DNA from: Comamonadaceae bacterium
GTDB taxonomy: Bacteria > Pseudomonadota > Gammaproteobacteria > Burkholderiales > Burkholderiaceae_C
Length of the DNA: 64,000 bases
Direction of reading: 5' to 3'
NCBI GenBank assembly: GCA_027488985.1
Contig: JAIYAR010000006.1
Span: 1 to 64,000 of the forward strand
Shown here: piece by piece, positions 26,116-35,019 of the stretch
How the letters are laid out: each line of letters begins with the position of its first letter
Position numbering within the stretch: the stretch's first letter is position 1
Notes under the pieces: model-generated
The model's input: the letters and a program-made list of their open reading frames with translations, nothing else
The model's database searches: none
What the model was told of the DNA's origin: nothing
Position numbers and translations under genes: made by a program

Positions 26116-27339
26116 ATGCCCGCCTTCTCCTACCAAGCCCTTGATGCCGATGGCAAGACCCGCAGCGGCGTGGTGGAGGCTGATGCGGCCAAATCAGCGC
26201 GCTCACTGTTGCGGGCGCAGCAGCTGGTGCCGCTCAGCGTGCAAGCACTCAGTGGCGACAAGCCGGATGGCAGCACAGCCAGCCGCAGTGGCTGGGGCCG
26301 GCGCGCATTCAGCAAGAACCAGCGGACTATATGGACCCGCCAGTTGGCAGGACTGGTATGTGCCGGCCTGCCCCTGGAACGCGCCCTGAGCTCACTGGCG
26401 GAAGAAGCCGAAACGCCGTCACAACGCGATGTGGTGGCCACCATCCGCTCCGAGGTGAACGGCGGCAAGCCCTTGGGCACGGCATTGGCCCAGCACCCCA
26501 AAGAGTTCACTGACATCTATGTGGCCGTGGTCAGCGCAGGAGAGCAAAGCGGCCAATTGGGTCTGGTGCTGGAGCGGCTGGCCGATGATCTGGAAGAGCA
26601 GCAAAACCTGTCCTCCAAGCTCATGGGTGCAGCGCTTTACCCGGCCATCGTGAGCGTGGTTGCGCTGGTCATCGTGCTGTTTTTGCTGGCCTATGTGGTG
26701 CCGCAAATTGCCAACGTGTTCGCAGGCTCCAAACAAGCCCTGCCTTTGCTCACCCGAATCATGCTGGCCATCAGTGACGCCGTGCGCAGCTATGGGCTGG
26801 TCGCGTTTATTGCTATTATTTCAGGAGCTGCTTGCGCACGTATCGCTTGGGCTGGAGCCGCTTTTCGCTCCAAAGTGGATGCCGCATGGCTGCGCCTGCC
26901 GGTGCTGGGCCGCATGTCCCGCAGCTACAACGCAGCGCGTTTCGCCAGCACCCTGGCCATGTTGGCAGCTGCTGGCGTGCCCATCCTCAAAGCTTTGCAA
27001 GCCGCCGCCGAAACCCTGAGTAACCGCGCCATGCGCGACGACGCTCTTGAGGCGCTCACCCTGGTGCGTGAAGGCGCGCCGCTGGCCAGTGCCCTGGCGC
27101 GCAACCAGCGCTTTCCGGCCCTTTTGAGCATGTTCGCCCGCCTGGGCGAACAAACCGGCCGCCTGCCCCACATGCTGGATCGCGCGGCGCTGCAGTTGCG
27201 CACCGAGGTGCAACGTCGCGCCCTGCAATTGGCAACGCTGCTGGAGCCTTTGCTCATCGTGGTCATGGGCTTGGTGGTCATGCTGATCGTGCTCGCGGTG
27301 CTGATGCCCATCATCCAACTCAATCAGCTCGTTCAATAA
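26116..27339 (+). CDS. gspF: Inner-membrane platform protein GspF
   Basis: GspF is the polytopic protein on which the pseudopilus is assembled. The 407-residue product begins PAFSYQALDADGKTRSGVVEAD, the typical start, and has two T2SSF helical domains (about 70-190 and 270-395) with three membrane helices (around 175-200, 225-250 and 375-400). The ATG at 26116 is chosen by family similarity; upstream in-frame codons are not conserved. The second membrane helix (about residues 233-250) is encoded by repeat copy C. It is separated from gspE by the lipase pair, so it probably has its own promoter in 25879-26115. Confidence 0.94.
   Translation: MPAFSYQALDADGKTRSGVVEADAAKSARSLLRAQQLVPLSVQALSGDKPDGSTASRSGWGRRAFSKNQRTIWTRQLAGLVCAGLPLERALSSLAEEAETPSQRDVVATIRSEVNGGKPLGTALAQHPKEFTDIYVAVVSAGEQSGQLGLVLERLADDLEEQQNLSSKLMGAALYPAIVSVVALVIVLFLLAYVVPQIANVFAGSKQALPLLTRIMLAISDAVRSYGLVAFIAIISGAACARIAWAGAAFRSKVDAAWLRLPVLGRMSRSYNAARFASTLAMLAAAGVPILKALQAAAETLSNRAMRDDALEALTLVREGAPLASALARNQRFPALLSMFARLGEQTGRLPHMLDRAALQLRTEVQRRALQLATLLEPLLIVVMGLVVMLIVLAVLMPIIQLNQLVQ
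26812..26866 (+). repeat. 53-bp dispersed repeat, copy C (inside gspF)
   Basis: It begins GCTATTATTTCAGGAGCTGC, continues TTGCGCACGTATCGCTTGGG and ends GAGCCGCTTTT. It is gap-free against copies A and B. It is read as AIISGAACARIAWAGAA, in the frame used by copies D, G and H, and becomes part of a membrane helix. Confidence 0.65.
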
Positions 27340-27350
27340 AAGGAGGTCCC

Positions 27351-28157
27351 GTGCCACTGCGTTCTCTGACTCTTTCCCTCGCACTCATCGCCGGCCTGCT
27401 CACCCTCAGCGGCTGTACCCGCATTGAGTCCGGCGAAGTGGGTTTGCGCATCAACTTCGACAAAACCGTAGATCCGACAGAGCGGCTACCGGGCTCGTTC
27501 AACCAGACCATCATCGGCGAAATCCTGACCTTCAAGATTCAAGATGTTGCGGTTGGCGTGGACAACATGACACCCCTGGCCTCAGACAACTCCACCATCA
27601 AAGACTTTGACATGACGGTGGTTTACAACGTGAACCCCACAGCCGTATCGGAGCTGTGGACCACCAAGAATCGGACCTTTCACGGGTTTTCTGAAAAAGG
27701 CGGCGACATTCTGTTGATGCAGAACTATGTGGCTTTGAGCGCACGCAACGCCGCCTACAAAGCGGCGCGCGGCTATGAATCGCTCAAGATGGCGGACAAC
27801 CGGCCGTTGATGGAGCAGCAGATCCGCGAGAACATCATCAAGACCCTCACGGACGAGAAACTCGGTGACAAGATCACCGTGTCTCAAGTGCAAGTGCGCG
27901 CCATCACGCCGGCCGATGTGATCGTGCAAAGCGCCAATGAACTGGTGCGCGCCCAAAATGAACTCAAGACCAAAGAAGTGGAAGTGCAAACCGCCAAGAA
28001 AGAGGCTGAGCGCATTGCCGCCCTGAACGCCAATGCAGGCGCCATCGGCTACATGAATGCCATGGCCAACCTCAAGATCGCCGAAGGTGTGGCCAACGGC
28101 AAAGTACAAACCATTGTGGTGCCCTATGACTTCAAGGGCATCGTGAACGCTAAGTGA
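27351..28157 (+). CDS. SPFH/prohibitin-like lipoprotein
   Basis: The 268-residue product has a lipoprotein signal with lipobox LTLSGC (Cys22), then an SPFH/band-7-type domain (about 25-190; GEVGLRINFDKTV, ALSARNAAYKAARGYE) and a charged helical segment (190-235) rich in Ala/Glu/Lys, as in prohibitin-like oligomers. It would be anchored by lipid and face the periplasm. A very strong AAGGAGG stands before the GTG start at 27351. It is 11 bases after gspF, so it is likely expressed with it, but no T2SS role is known for such proteins. The function is unknown. Confidence 0.75.
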   Translation: MPLRSLTLSLALIAGLLTLSGCTRIESGEVGLRINFDKTVDPTERLPGSFNQTIIGEILTFKIQDVAVGVDNMTPLASDNSTIKDFDMTVVYNVNPTAVSELWTTKNRTFHGFSEKGGDILLMQNYVALSARNAAYKAARGYESLKMADNRPLMEQQIRENIIKTLTDEKLGDKITVSQVQVRAITPADVIVQSANELVRAQNELKTKEVEVQTAKKEAERIAALNANAGAIGYMNAMANLKIAEGVANGKVQTIVVPYDFKGIVNAK

Positions 28158-28166
28158 GGATTCCCC

Positions 28167-29060
28167 ATGGGACTAACGCTCGACGGCAAGCTGGTGGTCG
28201 CCATCTCCAGCCGCGCCCTGTTTGACTTTGAAGAAGAGAACCAGGTCTTCGAGCAAACCGACGACCACGCCTACATGCAGCTCCAGCGCGAGCGGCTGGA
28301 TGTGCCTGCCAAGCCGGGGGTTGCCTTTTCGCTGGTGAAAAAGCTGCTGGCCTTCAACGAAACCCCGTCGCAGCGGGTCGAGGTGGTCATCCTCTCGCGC
28401 AACGACCCCGTCAGCGGCCTGCGCGTCATGCGCAGTGCGGCGCACTATGCGCTGCCCATCATTCGCTGCTCGTTCACCCGAGGCGAGTCGCCATGGCGCT
28501 ATCTCAAGCCCTTGCGGGCCAACCTGTTTTTGAGCACCCACCTGAAAGACGTGCGCGACGCCCTGGCAGCCGGCGTGCCTGCTGCACAGGTATACCCCCA
28601 CAGTGCACATGCCAGCGACGCACACCCTGCCGAAGTTCGCATTGCCTTTGACGGCGACGCAGTTCTCTTCAGCGATGAGGCCGAGCAGGTGTACCAGAGC
28701 GGCGGCCTGACTGCATTCCAGAAACACGAGATGGACAAGGTCGGCCAACCCCTGCCCGACGGCCCCTTCAAGCCCCTGCTGGTCGCCCTGCACCGCATGC
28801 AACAGGCCGCCATTCCGCACATGCGCATCCGCACGGCGCTGGTCACCGCCCGCAGTGCGCCCGCGCACGAACGCGCCATTCGCACCCTGATGGACTGGAA
28901 CATTGAAGTCGACGAAGCCATGTTCCTAGGCGGCCTGGATAAAGGCGAGTTCCTTCGCGAATTTGAGCCGGACTTCTTCTTTGACGACCAGACCGGCCAC
29001 ATCGAATCTGCAGCCCGCCATGTGCCCAGCGGCCATGTGGCCAGTGGCGTGCGCAATTAG
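28167..29060 (+). CDS. 5'-nucleotidase (NT5C1-type, PF06189 family)
   Basis: This 297-residue cytoplasmic protein closely follows the bacterial members of the cytosolic 5'-nucleotidase family: LVVAISSRALFDFEEEN near the start (HAD-like nucleophile region), VVILSRNDPVSGLRVM (about 72-87), ITRCSFTRGESPW-like substrate segment, IAFDGDAVLFSDEAEQVY, and a C-terminal FFDDQTGHIESAA acidic motif. These enzymes release phosphate from nucleoside monophosphates. It is nine bases downstream of the SPFH lipoprotein and co-transcribed, although no functional link is evident. Confidence 0.85.
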   Translation: MGLTLDGKLVVAISSRALFDFEEENQVFEQTDDHAYMQLQRERLDVPAKPGVAFSLVKKLLAFNETPSQRVEVVILSRNDPVSGLRVMRSAAHYALPIIRCSFTRGESPWRYLKPLRANLFLSTHLKDVRDALAAGVPAAQVYPHSAHASDAHPAEVRIAFDGDAVLFSDEAEQVYQSGGLTAFQKHEMDKVGQPLPDGPFKPLLVALHRMQQAAIPHMRIRTALVTARSAPAHERAIRTLMDWNIEVDEAMFLGGLDKGEFLREFEPDFFFDDQTGHIESAARHVPSGHVASGVRN

Positions 29061-29070
29061 GCAAAGCGCG

Positions 29071-29088
29071 GGTAAATCAATGTAAAGC
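29071..29088 (+). promoter_or_regulatory. Shared 18-mer upstream of the DUF1800 gene
   Basis: The sequence GGTAAATCAATGTAAAGC is matched at 16 of 18 bases by the segment at 32030-32047. In both places TGTAAA is followed 23-24 bases later by GTC (CGTC here, 29110-29113), resembling the two blocks of an ECF-sigma promoter. The class is inferred; only the repeat itself is seen. Confidence 0.4.
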
Positions 29089-29162
29089 TCGGTCCGACCC
29101 TTGGGGAAGCGTCAACTACGTGAAGCACACTTTCGTTGGAGTGAAGAACCGAGGAGTCAACC

Positions 29163-30686
29163 ATGTCCGAAAAGGCAGCAGCCAGCCAAGTAGAGGGCTG
29201 GACACGCAGGCGCTGGATGCAAGTGCTGGGCACTGTTCCACTCTGGAGTGGCGTATCCGTTTTAAACGCTCAAACACAACAAAGCCAAAGTAACCTGCCA
29301 CAAGCCACGGCAGATGCGTGGCGCGCCATGTCGCGTGTGGGGTATGGGCCGACGCCTTGGCTCGCAGCCCAGGTAGAAGCACATGGAGGCGCGAGGAACT
29401 GGGCCATGGGGCAGGTTCAAGTTGCATACATCGCCAGCCAAAGCCCGCCTCATATCAACCCGGAGTGGAAGGACTTCAACGAACCCTTGCCAGAGTTGTT
29501 TGCGCGGGCACGTATGGAACGGCAGACCAGAGAGCAACGCAAGGCAGATACTGCATCGAAACAAAAAACCGACAAACGAGAGCTTCTGACCGGCGACTCG
29601 GAGTCCTTTAGCCGTAGCGTGGTCCTTCAAGCTGCAGCTTGGCGCTTGAGCAGCTGTAGCGAGCCAGAGCGCGAAGTCCCTTTGCTGGCGCGGCTGACCG
29701 AGTTCTGGTTCAACCACTTCAATGTGTTCAACGGAAAAGGGGCCGTGCGTCCTTTTGCAGGGCACTATGCCGTGCACGTCGCCAGGACGCACGCTTTGGG
29801 CAAATTTGAAGATCTGCTTCTGGCTAGTGCCCGGCACCCGGCTATGTTGTTGTATTTGGATCAAGCCCAGAGCGTGGCCGATGGAACCGTCGGAACACGC
29901 TCGCGAGGTCTCAATGAAAACTATGCCCGCGAGCTGCTGGAGCTGCACACCTTGGGCGTTCACGGTGGCTATGCACAGAAAGATGTACGAGAACTCGCCC
30001 GAATTCTCACGGGGTGGACGGTCAATCCCAAGTCGGCCAACGGCTTTCACTTTGCCAGCCGGGTTCACGATGCAGGGCCCAAAACACTGCTCGGACAAGC
30101 GTATGGCGGGAGCAAGTGGGCAGATGGTGAGCAAGAAGGCATTGCCGCTCTGCGCATGCTGGCCCGCCACCCCCAAACGGCCCAGCGCATCAGCCGGCGA
30201 CTGGCGGAATTCTTTATTGCAGACCAACCCTCTGAGTCCGTCGTCCGCGCCCTTGCCAACCGTTTCCTGGAATCCGGCGGAGACCTGAAGATCGTCATGC
30301 GCACCCTGCTGTCCCACCCCGATTTCTGGGCCAGCAACAATTCGCTTTTCAAGACTCCCATGGACTTTGCCTGCTCGGCATTGGCCGCTACAGCGAGCGG
30401 GCACGATACGCGACACCTCCTTCTGGCTGGCGGCTTTCTGGCAAATGCCGGGCAGCCGGTGCATGGATGGCAGACGCCCGACGGCTACCCCTTTGATGCC
30501 GCCACCTGGATGGTCCCGGAAGCACTAACCCGACGCGCCGACTTTGCACTGGCCCTTGCACGACAAGCCGACACACGTTTTCTTTCGAACTATGTTTCCA
30601 ACACGACCTTGGAGCGGATTGCACGGGAGTCACCGGGTTTGACATCAGGCCTCCTGCTAGCTAGCCCCGACTTCATGCGGAAGTAG
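29163..30686 (+). CDS. DUF1800 family protein, exported
   Basis: The 507-residue product starts with a TRRRWMQVLGTVPLWSGVSVLNA segment, a twin-arginine-like export signal. The DUF1800 domain fills the rest: RVGYGPTPW, FWFNHFNVFNGK, GLNENYARELLELHTLGVHGGY (near 250), ILTGWTVNP, and a C-terminal FLANAGQPVHGWQTPDGYP. The function of the family is not established. A good Shine-Dalgarno (GAGGAG) precedes the ATG. The DUF1501 gene starts 22 bases after the stop; the pairing of these two families is common in bacteria and suggests one exported complex or enzyme pair. Confidence 0.9.
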   Translation: MSEKAAASQVEGWTRRRWMQVLGTVPLWSGVSVLNAQTQQSQSNLPQATADAWRAMSRVGYGPTPWLAAQVEAHGGARNWAMGQVQVAYIASQSPPHINPEWKDFNEPLPELFARARMERQTREQRKADTASKQKTDKRELLTGDSESFSRSVVLQAAAWRLSSCSEPEREVPLLARLTEFWFNHFNVFNGKGAVRPFAGHYAVHVARTHALGKFEDLLLASARHPAMLLYLDQAQSVADGTVGTRSRGLNENYARELLELHTLGVHGGYAQKDVRELARILTGWTVNPKSANGFHFASRVHDAGPKTLLGQAYGGSKWADGEQEGIAALRMLARHPQTAQRISRRLAEFFIADQPSESVVRALANRFLESGGDLKIVMRTLLSHPDFWASNNSLFKTPMDFACSALAATASGHDTRHLLLAGGFLANAGQPVHGWQTPDGYPFDAATWMVPEALTRRADFALALARQADTRFLSNYVSNTTLERIARESPGLTSGLLLASPDFMRK

Positions 30687-30708
30687 CCCTCCACGCGGAA
30701 GTACCCCT

Positions 30709-31992
30709 ATGACCCTTACTTCATCGACAATGCCCACCCACTCGGCTCACAGCCCCGATCGTCGCGATCTTTTGCGTCTAGGAGCCCTGATAACCAGTGG
30801 GGCATGGGGCGCCACCAGTGCGGGGGTGTGGGCGCAAACTGCCGACGCCGGCTCCTCGCCCGGACGTCTGGTCGTCGTCTTTCTTCGCGGTGCGTACGAC
30901 GGCCTTTCGGCATTGGTGCCATACGCTGATCATCATTACTACACATTGCGCCCCCATATCGCGATCCCTGCGCCAGGAAGCGCAACGGACTGCGTGCTTC
31001 CATTGGATGGCACTTTTGGCTTGCATCCAGCCTTGGCACCACTCCTGCCGTTCTGGCAACAAGGGGTCTTAGCAGCCATCCCATGCGCAGGCTCCCCGGA
31101 TCCAACACGCTCACACTTTGAAGCCCAACACCATTGGGAAACGGGTATCCCGGGGAAAAGCAGTGCAGCGCCGGGCTGGCTCAATACCTTGGCAAGTCAA
31201 CGTCAGGTGGGTGCGATTGGAGTAGGAGAATCCAATCCGCTCATACTCGCCGGTCCGCATGCCGTGCAACGCGTCCCCAATGGGCAGGCAGCGACCCGGC
31301 AGGGCGCACTGGGAAACGACCGGACCCGTGATGCGGTCATGCAACTCTATGGGGGTGAAGACGCGATCTCCCAAGCCTTCCGGGCTGGAGCCCGAAGCCG
31401 CGTGGAAACGGCCCAGATGCTCCAGGCAGCCCCGTCAGACTCGATGCAGGAGATGGTTGCCGCTGACAATGGGGCCGGCTCAACAAAAGGCCTGCCTCAG
31501 GATGCCCAAAACCTCAGTACCCTGATGCGCCAAAACCCCAGACTACAGATCGGGTTTCTCTCTGCAGGCGGCTGGGACACGCACGCCAACCAAGGGGCCG
31601 CAACCGGCCCGCTGGCCAACAATTTTGCCAATCTCGCTAAGGCGCTGGTCGTGCTGCGCAAAGAGTTCTCAAGGCCCAGAGACATCGTGCTGGTCGTGAG
31701 TGAGTTTGGCAGGACCAGCGCGGAAAACGGCACCCGTGGAACCGACCACGGCCATGGAAACACTTTGTGGTTACTCGGCAGCAAGGTACTGGGCGGCCGC
31801 TGGCATGGCCGATGGGACGGACTCGCACCACAAAAACTGAATCAGGGCCGTGATCTGCCGGTACACCATGATTTTCGGTCGGTGCTTGCGCAAGTGATTG
31901 GCGGGACGTACGGGCTCTCCGGGGCTGCTTTGTCCAGATTGTTTCCAGGGTATCCACACGACACGGCCTTGGATGCCTTGATGCGGGCTTGA
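30709..31992 (+). CDS. DUF1501 family protein, Tat-exported
   Basis: The 427-residue product has a twin-arginine signal (DRRDLLRLGALITSG, about 17-31) ending near VWAQTAD. The DUF1501 domain follows: LVVVFLRGAYDGLSALVPY, DGTFGLHPALAPLLPFW, SHFEAQHHWETG, GGWDTHANQGA, and a C-terminal VVSEFGRTSAENGTRGTDHG with metal-ligand-like Asp and His. The family resembles the alkaline-phosphatase/sulfatase fold, but its reaction is unknown. It is paired with the upstream DUF1800 gene. GGAAG precedes the ATG at 30709; an ATG seven codons later is possible. Confidence 0.9.
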   Translation: MTLTSSTMPTHSAHSPDRRDLLRLGALITSGAWGATSAGVWAQTADAGSSPGRLVVVFLRGAYDGLSALVPYADHHYYTLRPHIAIPAPGSATDCVLPLDGTFGLHPALAPLLPFWQQGVLAAIPCAGSPDPTRSHFEAQHHWETGIPGKSSAAPGWLNTLASQRQVGAIGVGESNPLILAGPHAVQRVPNGQAATRQGALGNDRTRDAVMQLYGGEDAISQAFRAGARSRVETAQMLQAAPSDSMQEMVAADNGAGSTKGLPQDAQNLSTLMRQNPRLQIGFLSAGGWDTHANQGAATGPLANNFANLAKALVVLRKEFSRPRDIVLVVSEFGRTSAENGTRGTDHGHGNTLWLLGSKVLGGRWHGRWDGLAPQKLNQGRDLPVHHDFRSVLAQVIGGTYGLSGAALSRLFPGYPHDTALDALMRA

Positions 31993-32029
31993 AAGGGACT
32001 ATCGCACCTGTATCGAAAAGTGCCACTTT

Positions 32030-32047
32030 GGTAAACCAATGTAAAAC
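32030..32047 (+). promoter_or_regulatory. Second copy of the 18-mer, upstream of small ORF
   Basis: The sequence GGTAAACCAATGTAAAAC differs at two positions from 29071-29088. GTC at 32071-32073 lies 24-25 bases beyond TGTAAA, as in the first copy. The two copies bracket the DUF1800-DUF1501 pair. It may promote the 32087 ORF and the ABC gene. Confidence 0.4.
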
Positions 32048-32086
32048 CGACTGACACGCCGGGCGCGCAGGTCTATCCTGCTTGTC

Positions 32087-32338
32087 ATGTCGTATGCACG
32101 CATTCCACCCACACCTCCTGCCCGGCCAAGCAGCGGAGATGCGTCGCATGTGCACACAGGCGTTGAGCAATCCTTATCCGCCAACGCTGAAGCCTGGCGC
32201 CGGCTGGCGGTGGTGGGCTACCACCGTGCGGCAGAAATGGTGCGTGCCAACCAGCCGGCCAGCGATTCCCACGATGCGGATATCAGCACCGATGCACCGG
32301 CTGCTGACGCACACCAGAGCGGTTTCCAAAGCCTTTAA
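32087..32338 (+). CDS. Possible small protein of unknown function (83 residues)
   Basis: The ORF begins ATG TCG TAT GCA just after the candidate promoter block and ends 97 bases before the ABC transporter gene. The product is Pro/Ser/Ala-rich with a central helix-prone stretch (NAEAWRRLAVVGYHRAAEMV, about 33-52) and an acidic tail. It has no signal peptide, membrane helix or clear Shine-Dalgarno, and I recognise no family. It could be a genuine small protein or a chance ORF. Confidence 0.35.
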   Translation: MSYARIPPTPPARPSSGDASHVHTGVEQSLSANAEAWRRLAVVGYHRAAEMVRANQPASDSHDADISTDAPAADAHQSGFQSL

Positions 32339-32434
32339 GGCAGCGGCGGCGCAGGCCGGGCGCTAATATCTCGCTTGCTTCAGGCCTTGTGCATTCCGCA
32401 CGGCAAGCCCCGACTACCTACCGAGACTTTTTGC

Positions 32435-34258
32435 ATGGCATTTGTGGCATCCGCGTCCGCCAAATGGGCGGCGTTCAAAGCATTCATTCTTCGCGCCGTG
32501 GCCTTGTCCACACCGTACTTTTCGTCGGAAGACAAGTGGAAGGCCCGCGGCATGCTGGCGGCCATCGTGGCGCTCAACCTTGCGCTGGTATACATGGCGG
32601 TAGTCTTCAATGACTGGAACCGGCTGTTCTACGACTCGCTGCAAGAAAAGAACGCCGCCGTCTTCTGGGAGCAACTGGGCCGCTTCACGTATCTGGCCTT
32701 CGGCTTTATCGTCATCGCGGTCTACAAGTTCTACCTCACGCAGCTGCTGGAAATGCGCTGGCGCGCGTGGATGACCGACCACTACCTGCACAAGTGGATG
32801 TCGCACCAGGCCTTCTACCGCCTGGAATTGGCGCGCTTTGCACCCTCCGCCCATGCCCACGGCGCCAATCCCGACAACCCGGACCAGCGCATTCAGGAAG
32901 ACATCAACCAGTTCACCAGCTACACCATTTCGCTGAGCATGGGCCTGCTGAACTCGGTGGTCACTTTGGTGAGTTTTGTGGGCATTTTGTGGTCGCTCTC
33001 AGGGGCCTTTGCATTCACCTTGGCGGGGCAGGAATACTCGATTCCCGGCTTCATGGTGTGGATGGCCGTGCTGTACTGCGCGGTGGGTAGCGTAATTACC
33101 CATTACATAGGCCGCAAGCAGATTCCGCTGAACTTCGAGCAACAGCGGGTGGAGGCGGACTTCCGCCACCACATGGTGCGCGCCCGTGAATACAGCGAAT
33201 CCATCGCGCTGGACCGGGGCGAAACCATCGTCCGCGAGCAAATGGCCCAACGATTCAGCCGGGTGCTGGCCAACAACCTAGCGCTCATCAAGGCGCAGAA
33301 AGGCTTGATCTGGTTCACCAGCTTCTTCGGGCAGGCTGCGGTGGTGTTTCCGTTCGTCGTGGCCGCCCCACGTTTTTTCAGCGGTGCCATTCAGCTGGGG
33401 CAACTCACCCAAATTTCGGGCGCCTTCGGCCAGGTGCAAGGCTCGCTAAGCTGGTTTGTGGACACTTACAGCAGTCTGGCCAGTTGGCGCGCAACGACAG
33501 ACCGCCTGACCAGTTTTGAAGAGTCATTTAAGGCCATAGCCCACGTGAAATATGCGCAAGCAGCTACCAAATCTATAGCAAATTCGGTGCAATTGGATAC
33601 TGAACCTCTGCGCATTGCACTGCCCAACGGCACCACGCTGCTGGAGCACACCCGCCTGCATGCGCAGCCGGGCGACCGCATTCTGCTGCAAGGCCCTTCA
33701 GGGAGCGGCAAGTCCACACTGTTCCGCACGCTGGCCGGCATCTGGCCCTACTCGCAAGGCGCTGTGGATTTGCCCGCGGACAGCATGTTTTTGCCCCAGC
33801 GGGCTTACTTCCCAAACGGGCCGCTGCGCGACGCCTTGGCCTATCCCGAGGCGGCCACCCGCTACACCGATGCCGAGTTGCAGCAAGTTCTGCGCGACGC
33901 GCTGCTGCCGCATCTGGCAGATGCGCTCAACACGGTGGACGCTTGGAGCCAGAAACTCTCGGGCGGCGAACAACAGCGCTTGGCCATCGCCCGTGTGCTG
34001 CTCAAGAAACCGCAATGGCTGTTTGCAGATGAGGCCACCAGCGCGTTGGACGAAGCGGCTGAAGCCGCGCTCTACCAGCGCCTGTGCGACCTGGTGGCCG
34101 AGCGGGGCGGGGCTTTGGTGTCGATTGCCCACAGGCCGGGCGTAGCCGCGTTTCACAACCAGCGCTGGGTGCTGGAACCCCGGAGCCTTACAGACGAATC
34201 CGAACGTACCGCGACTCAGGCAGCAGCGCTGTTTACCTTATCCACAAAGCCGGCATAA
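32435..34258 (+). CDS. ABC transporter, fused permease-ATPase (SbmA/BacA-YddA type)
   Basis: The 607-residue product joins a six-helix membrane domain of the SbmA/BacA-like family (about 20-360; [34 protein letters not shown]) to an ABC ATPase (about 385-600) with Walker [10 protein letters not shown] (420-428), signature LSGGEQQR (508-515) and Walker [12 protein letters not shown]. Relatives import peptides, cobalamin-like or other bulky compounds, or export; the substrate is not predictable. The ATG at 32435 is preferred to the upstream open frame by similarity. Repeat copy F encodes residues about 366-382 in the linker between the two domains. Its 3' end overlaps queC, on the opposite strand, by 43 bases. 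Confidence 0.9.
   Translation: MAFVASASAKWAAFKAFILRAVALSTPYFSSEDKWKARGMLAAIVALNLALVYMAVVFNDWNRLFYDSLQEKNAAVFWEQLGRFTYLAFGFIVIAVYKFYLTQLLEMRWRAWMTDHYLHKWMSHQAFYRLELARFAPSAHAHGANPDNPDQRIQEDINQFTSYTISLSMGLLNSVVTLVSFVGILWSLSGAFAFTLAGQEYSIPGFMVWMAVLYCAVGSVITHYIGRKQIPLNFEQQRVEADFRHHMVRAREYSESIALDRGETIVREQMAQRFSRVLANNLALIKAQKGLIWFTSFFGQAAVVFPFVVAAPRFFSGAIQLGQLTQISGAFGQVQGSLSWFVDTYSSLASWRATTDRLTSFEESFKAIAHVKYAQAATKSIANSVQLDTEPLRIALPNGTTLLEHTRLHAQPGDRILLQGPSGSGKSTLFRTLAGIWPYSQGAVDLPADSMFLPQRAYFPNGPLRDALAYPEAATRYTDAELQQVLRDALLPHLADALNTVDAWSQKLSGGEQQRLAIARVLLKKPQWLFADEATSALDEAAEAALYQRLCDLVAERGGALVSIAHRPGVAAFHNQRWVLEPRSLTDESERTATQAAALFTLSTKPA
33531..33580 (-). repeat. 53-bp dispersed repeat, copy F (inside ABC gene, inverted)
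   Basis: The reverse complement reads TGCTATAGATTTGGTAGCTG, then CTTGCGCATATTTCACGTGG and GCTATGGCC, close to copies A and G. The ABC gene reads it as [17 protein letters not shown], the codon frame of antisense copies B and E, exactly between the membrane and ATPase domains. Confidence 0.7.
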
Positions 34259-34953
34259 CCCTTGGCCCGCAGCTCGCAGGCCGGGCAGGTGCCGCAGCCA
34301 TAGCCCCAAGCGTGACGGTGATTGCGGTCGCCCAGGTAGCAGGTGTGGGTGTGCTCCACCACCAGATCCACCAATGCCTGCCCACCGCCGGGCACGCCGG
34401 AGCGCTCGCCTAGCTCGCGGGCCAGTTCCCAGGTCTGAGCTTTGTTGATCCACATGAGGGGAGTCTCGATCAGGAACCGTTGGTCCATTCCCAGCGACAG
34501 GGCCAACTGCAGCGCCTTCATGGTGTCGTCACGGCAGTCGGGGTAACCGGAAAAGTCTGTTTCGCAAACCCCGGTCACGATCACTTGCAAGCCGCGGCGG
34601 TAGGCCAAGGCCGCTGCCAGCGTCATGAACAACAAGTTGCGGCCGGGCACAAAAGTGTTGGGCAGGCCATTGGCCTCCATCTTGAACGCCGTGTCCCGTG
34701 TGAGGGAGGTCTCACTCACTTCACCCAGCACCGCAAGATCCAGCAAATGGTCTTCGCCTAACTTGGCCGCCCACTGCGGAAAGCGGGCTTTGATCTCACG
34801 CAGCACGTTCAGTCGCGCTTCCAACTCCACGTTATGGCGTTGGCGGTAGTCGAAAGCGATGGTTTCTACGCGCTCGTAGCGCGCCAAAGCGTGCGCCAGG
34901 CAAGTCGTGGAGTCCTGGCCGCCGGAAAAAAGTACGAGTGCGGAGGTATGCAT
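34216..34953 (-). CDS. queC: 7-cyano-7-deazaguanine synthase QueC
   Basis: QueC converts 7-carboxy-7-deazaguanine to preQ0 with ATP and ammonia, in queuosine tRNA modification. The 245-residue product has the PP-loop [13 protein letters not shown] (8-20), [23 protein letters not shown], and a zinc site made by Cys residues in [14 protein letters not shown] and [12 protein letters not shown] near the C-terminus. The ATG at 34953 has CGGAGG just upstream. It is a single gene and convergent with the ABC transporter, overlapping it by 43 bases. Confidence 0.96.
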   Translation of the reverse strand: MHTSALVLFSGGQDSTTCLAHALARYERVETIAFDYRQRHNVELEARLNVLREIKARFPQWAAKLGEDHLLDLAVLGEVSETSLTRDTAFKMEANGLPNTFVPGRNLLFMTLAAALAYRRGLQVIVTGVCETDFSGYPDCRDDTMKALQLALSLGMDQRFLIETPLMWINKAQTWELARELGERSGVPGGGQALVDLVVEHTHTCYLGDRNHRHAWGYGCGTCPACELRAKGYAGFVDKVNSAAA

Positions 34954-35019
34954 GACCGCAATGTTAGAGCACCAGACGCGCGGGCTGCTGCCCGCTGGCT
35001 ACCGCCGAGGGTAGCGGGA

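Larger units (their letters stand above)
31993..32434. other. Spacer between DUF1501 gene and ABC transporter gene
   Basis: The 442 bases contain the second copy of the 18-mer GGTAAAYCAATGTAAARC (32030-32047), a TTGG/CCAA mini-palindrome overlapping it and a possible 83-codon ORF at 32087-32338. No terminator-like stem with a T-run was seen. Confidence 0.6.

Noticed and set aside
27351..28157. SPFH lipoprotein as an extra T2SS component
   Set aside because: Proximity to gspF is the only evidence. No gsp family matches, so I kept it as unknown function.
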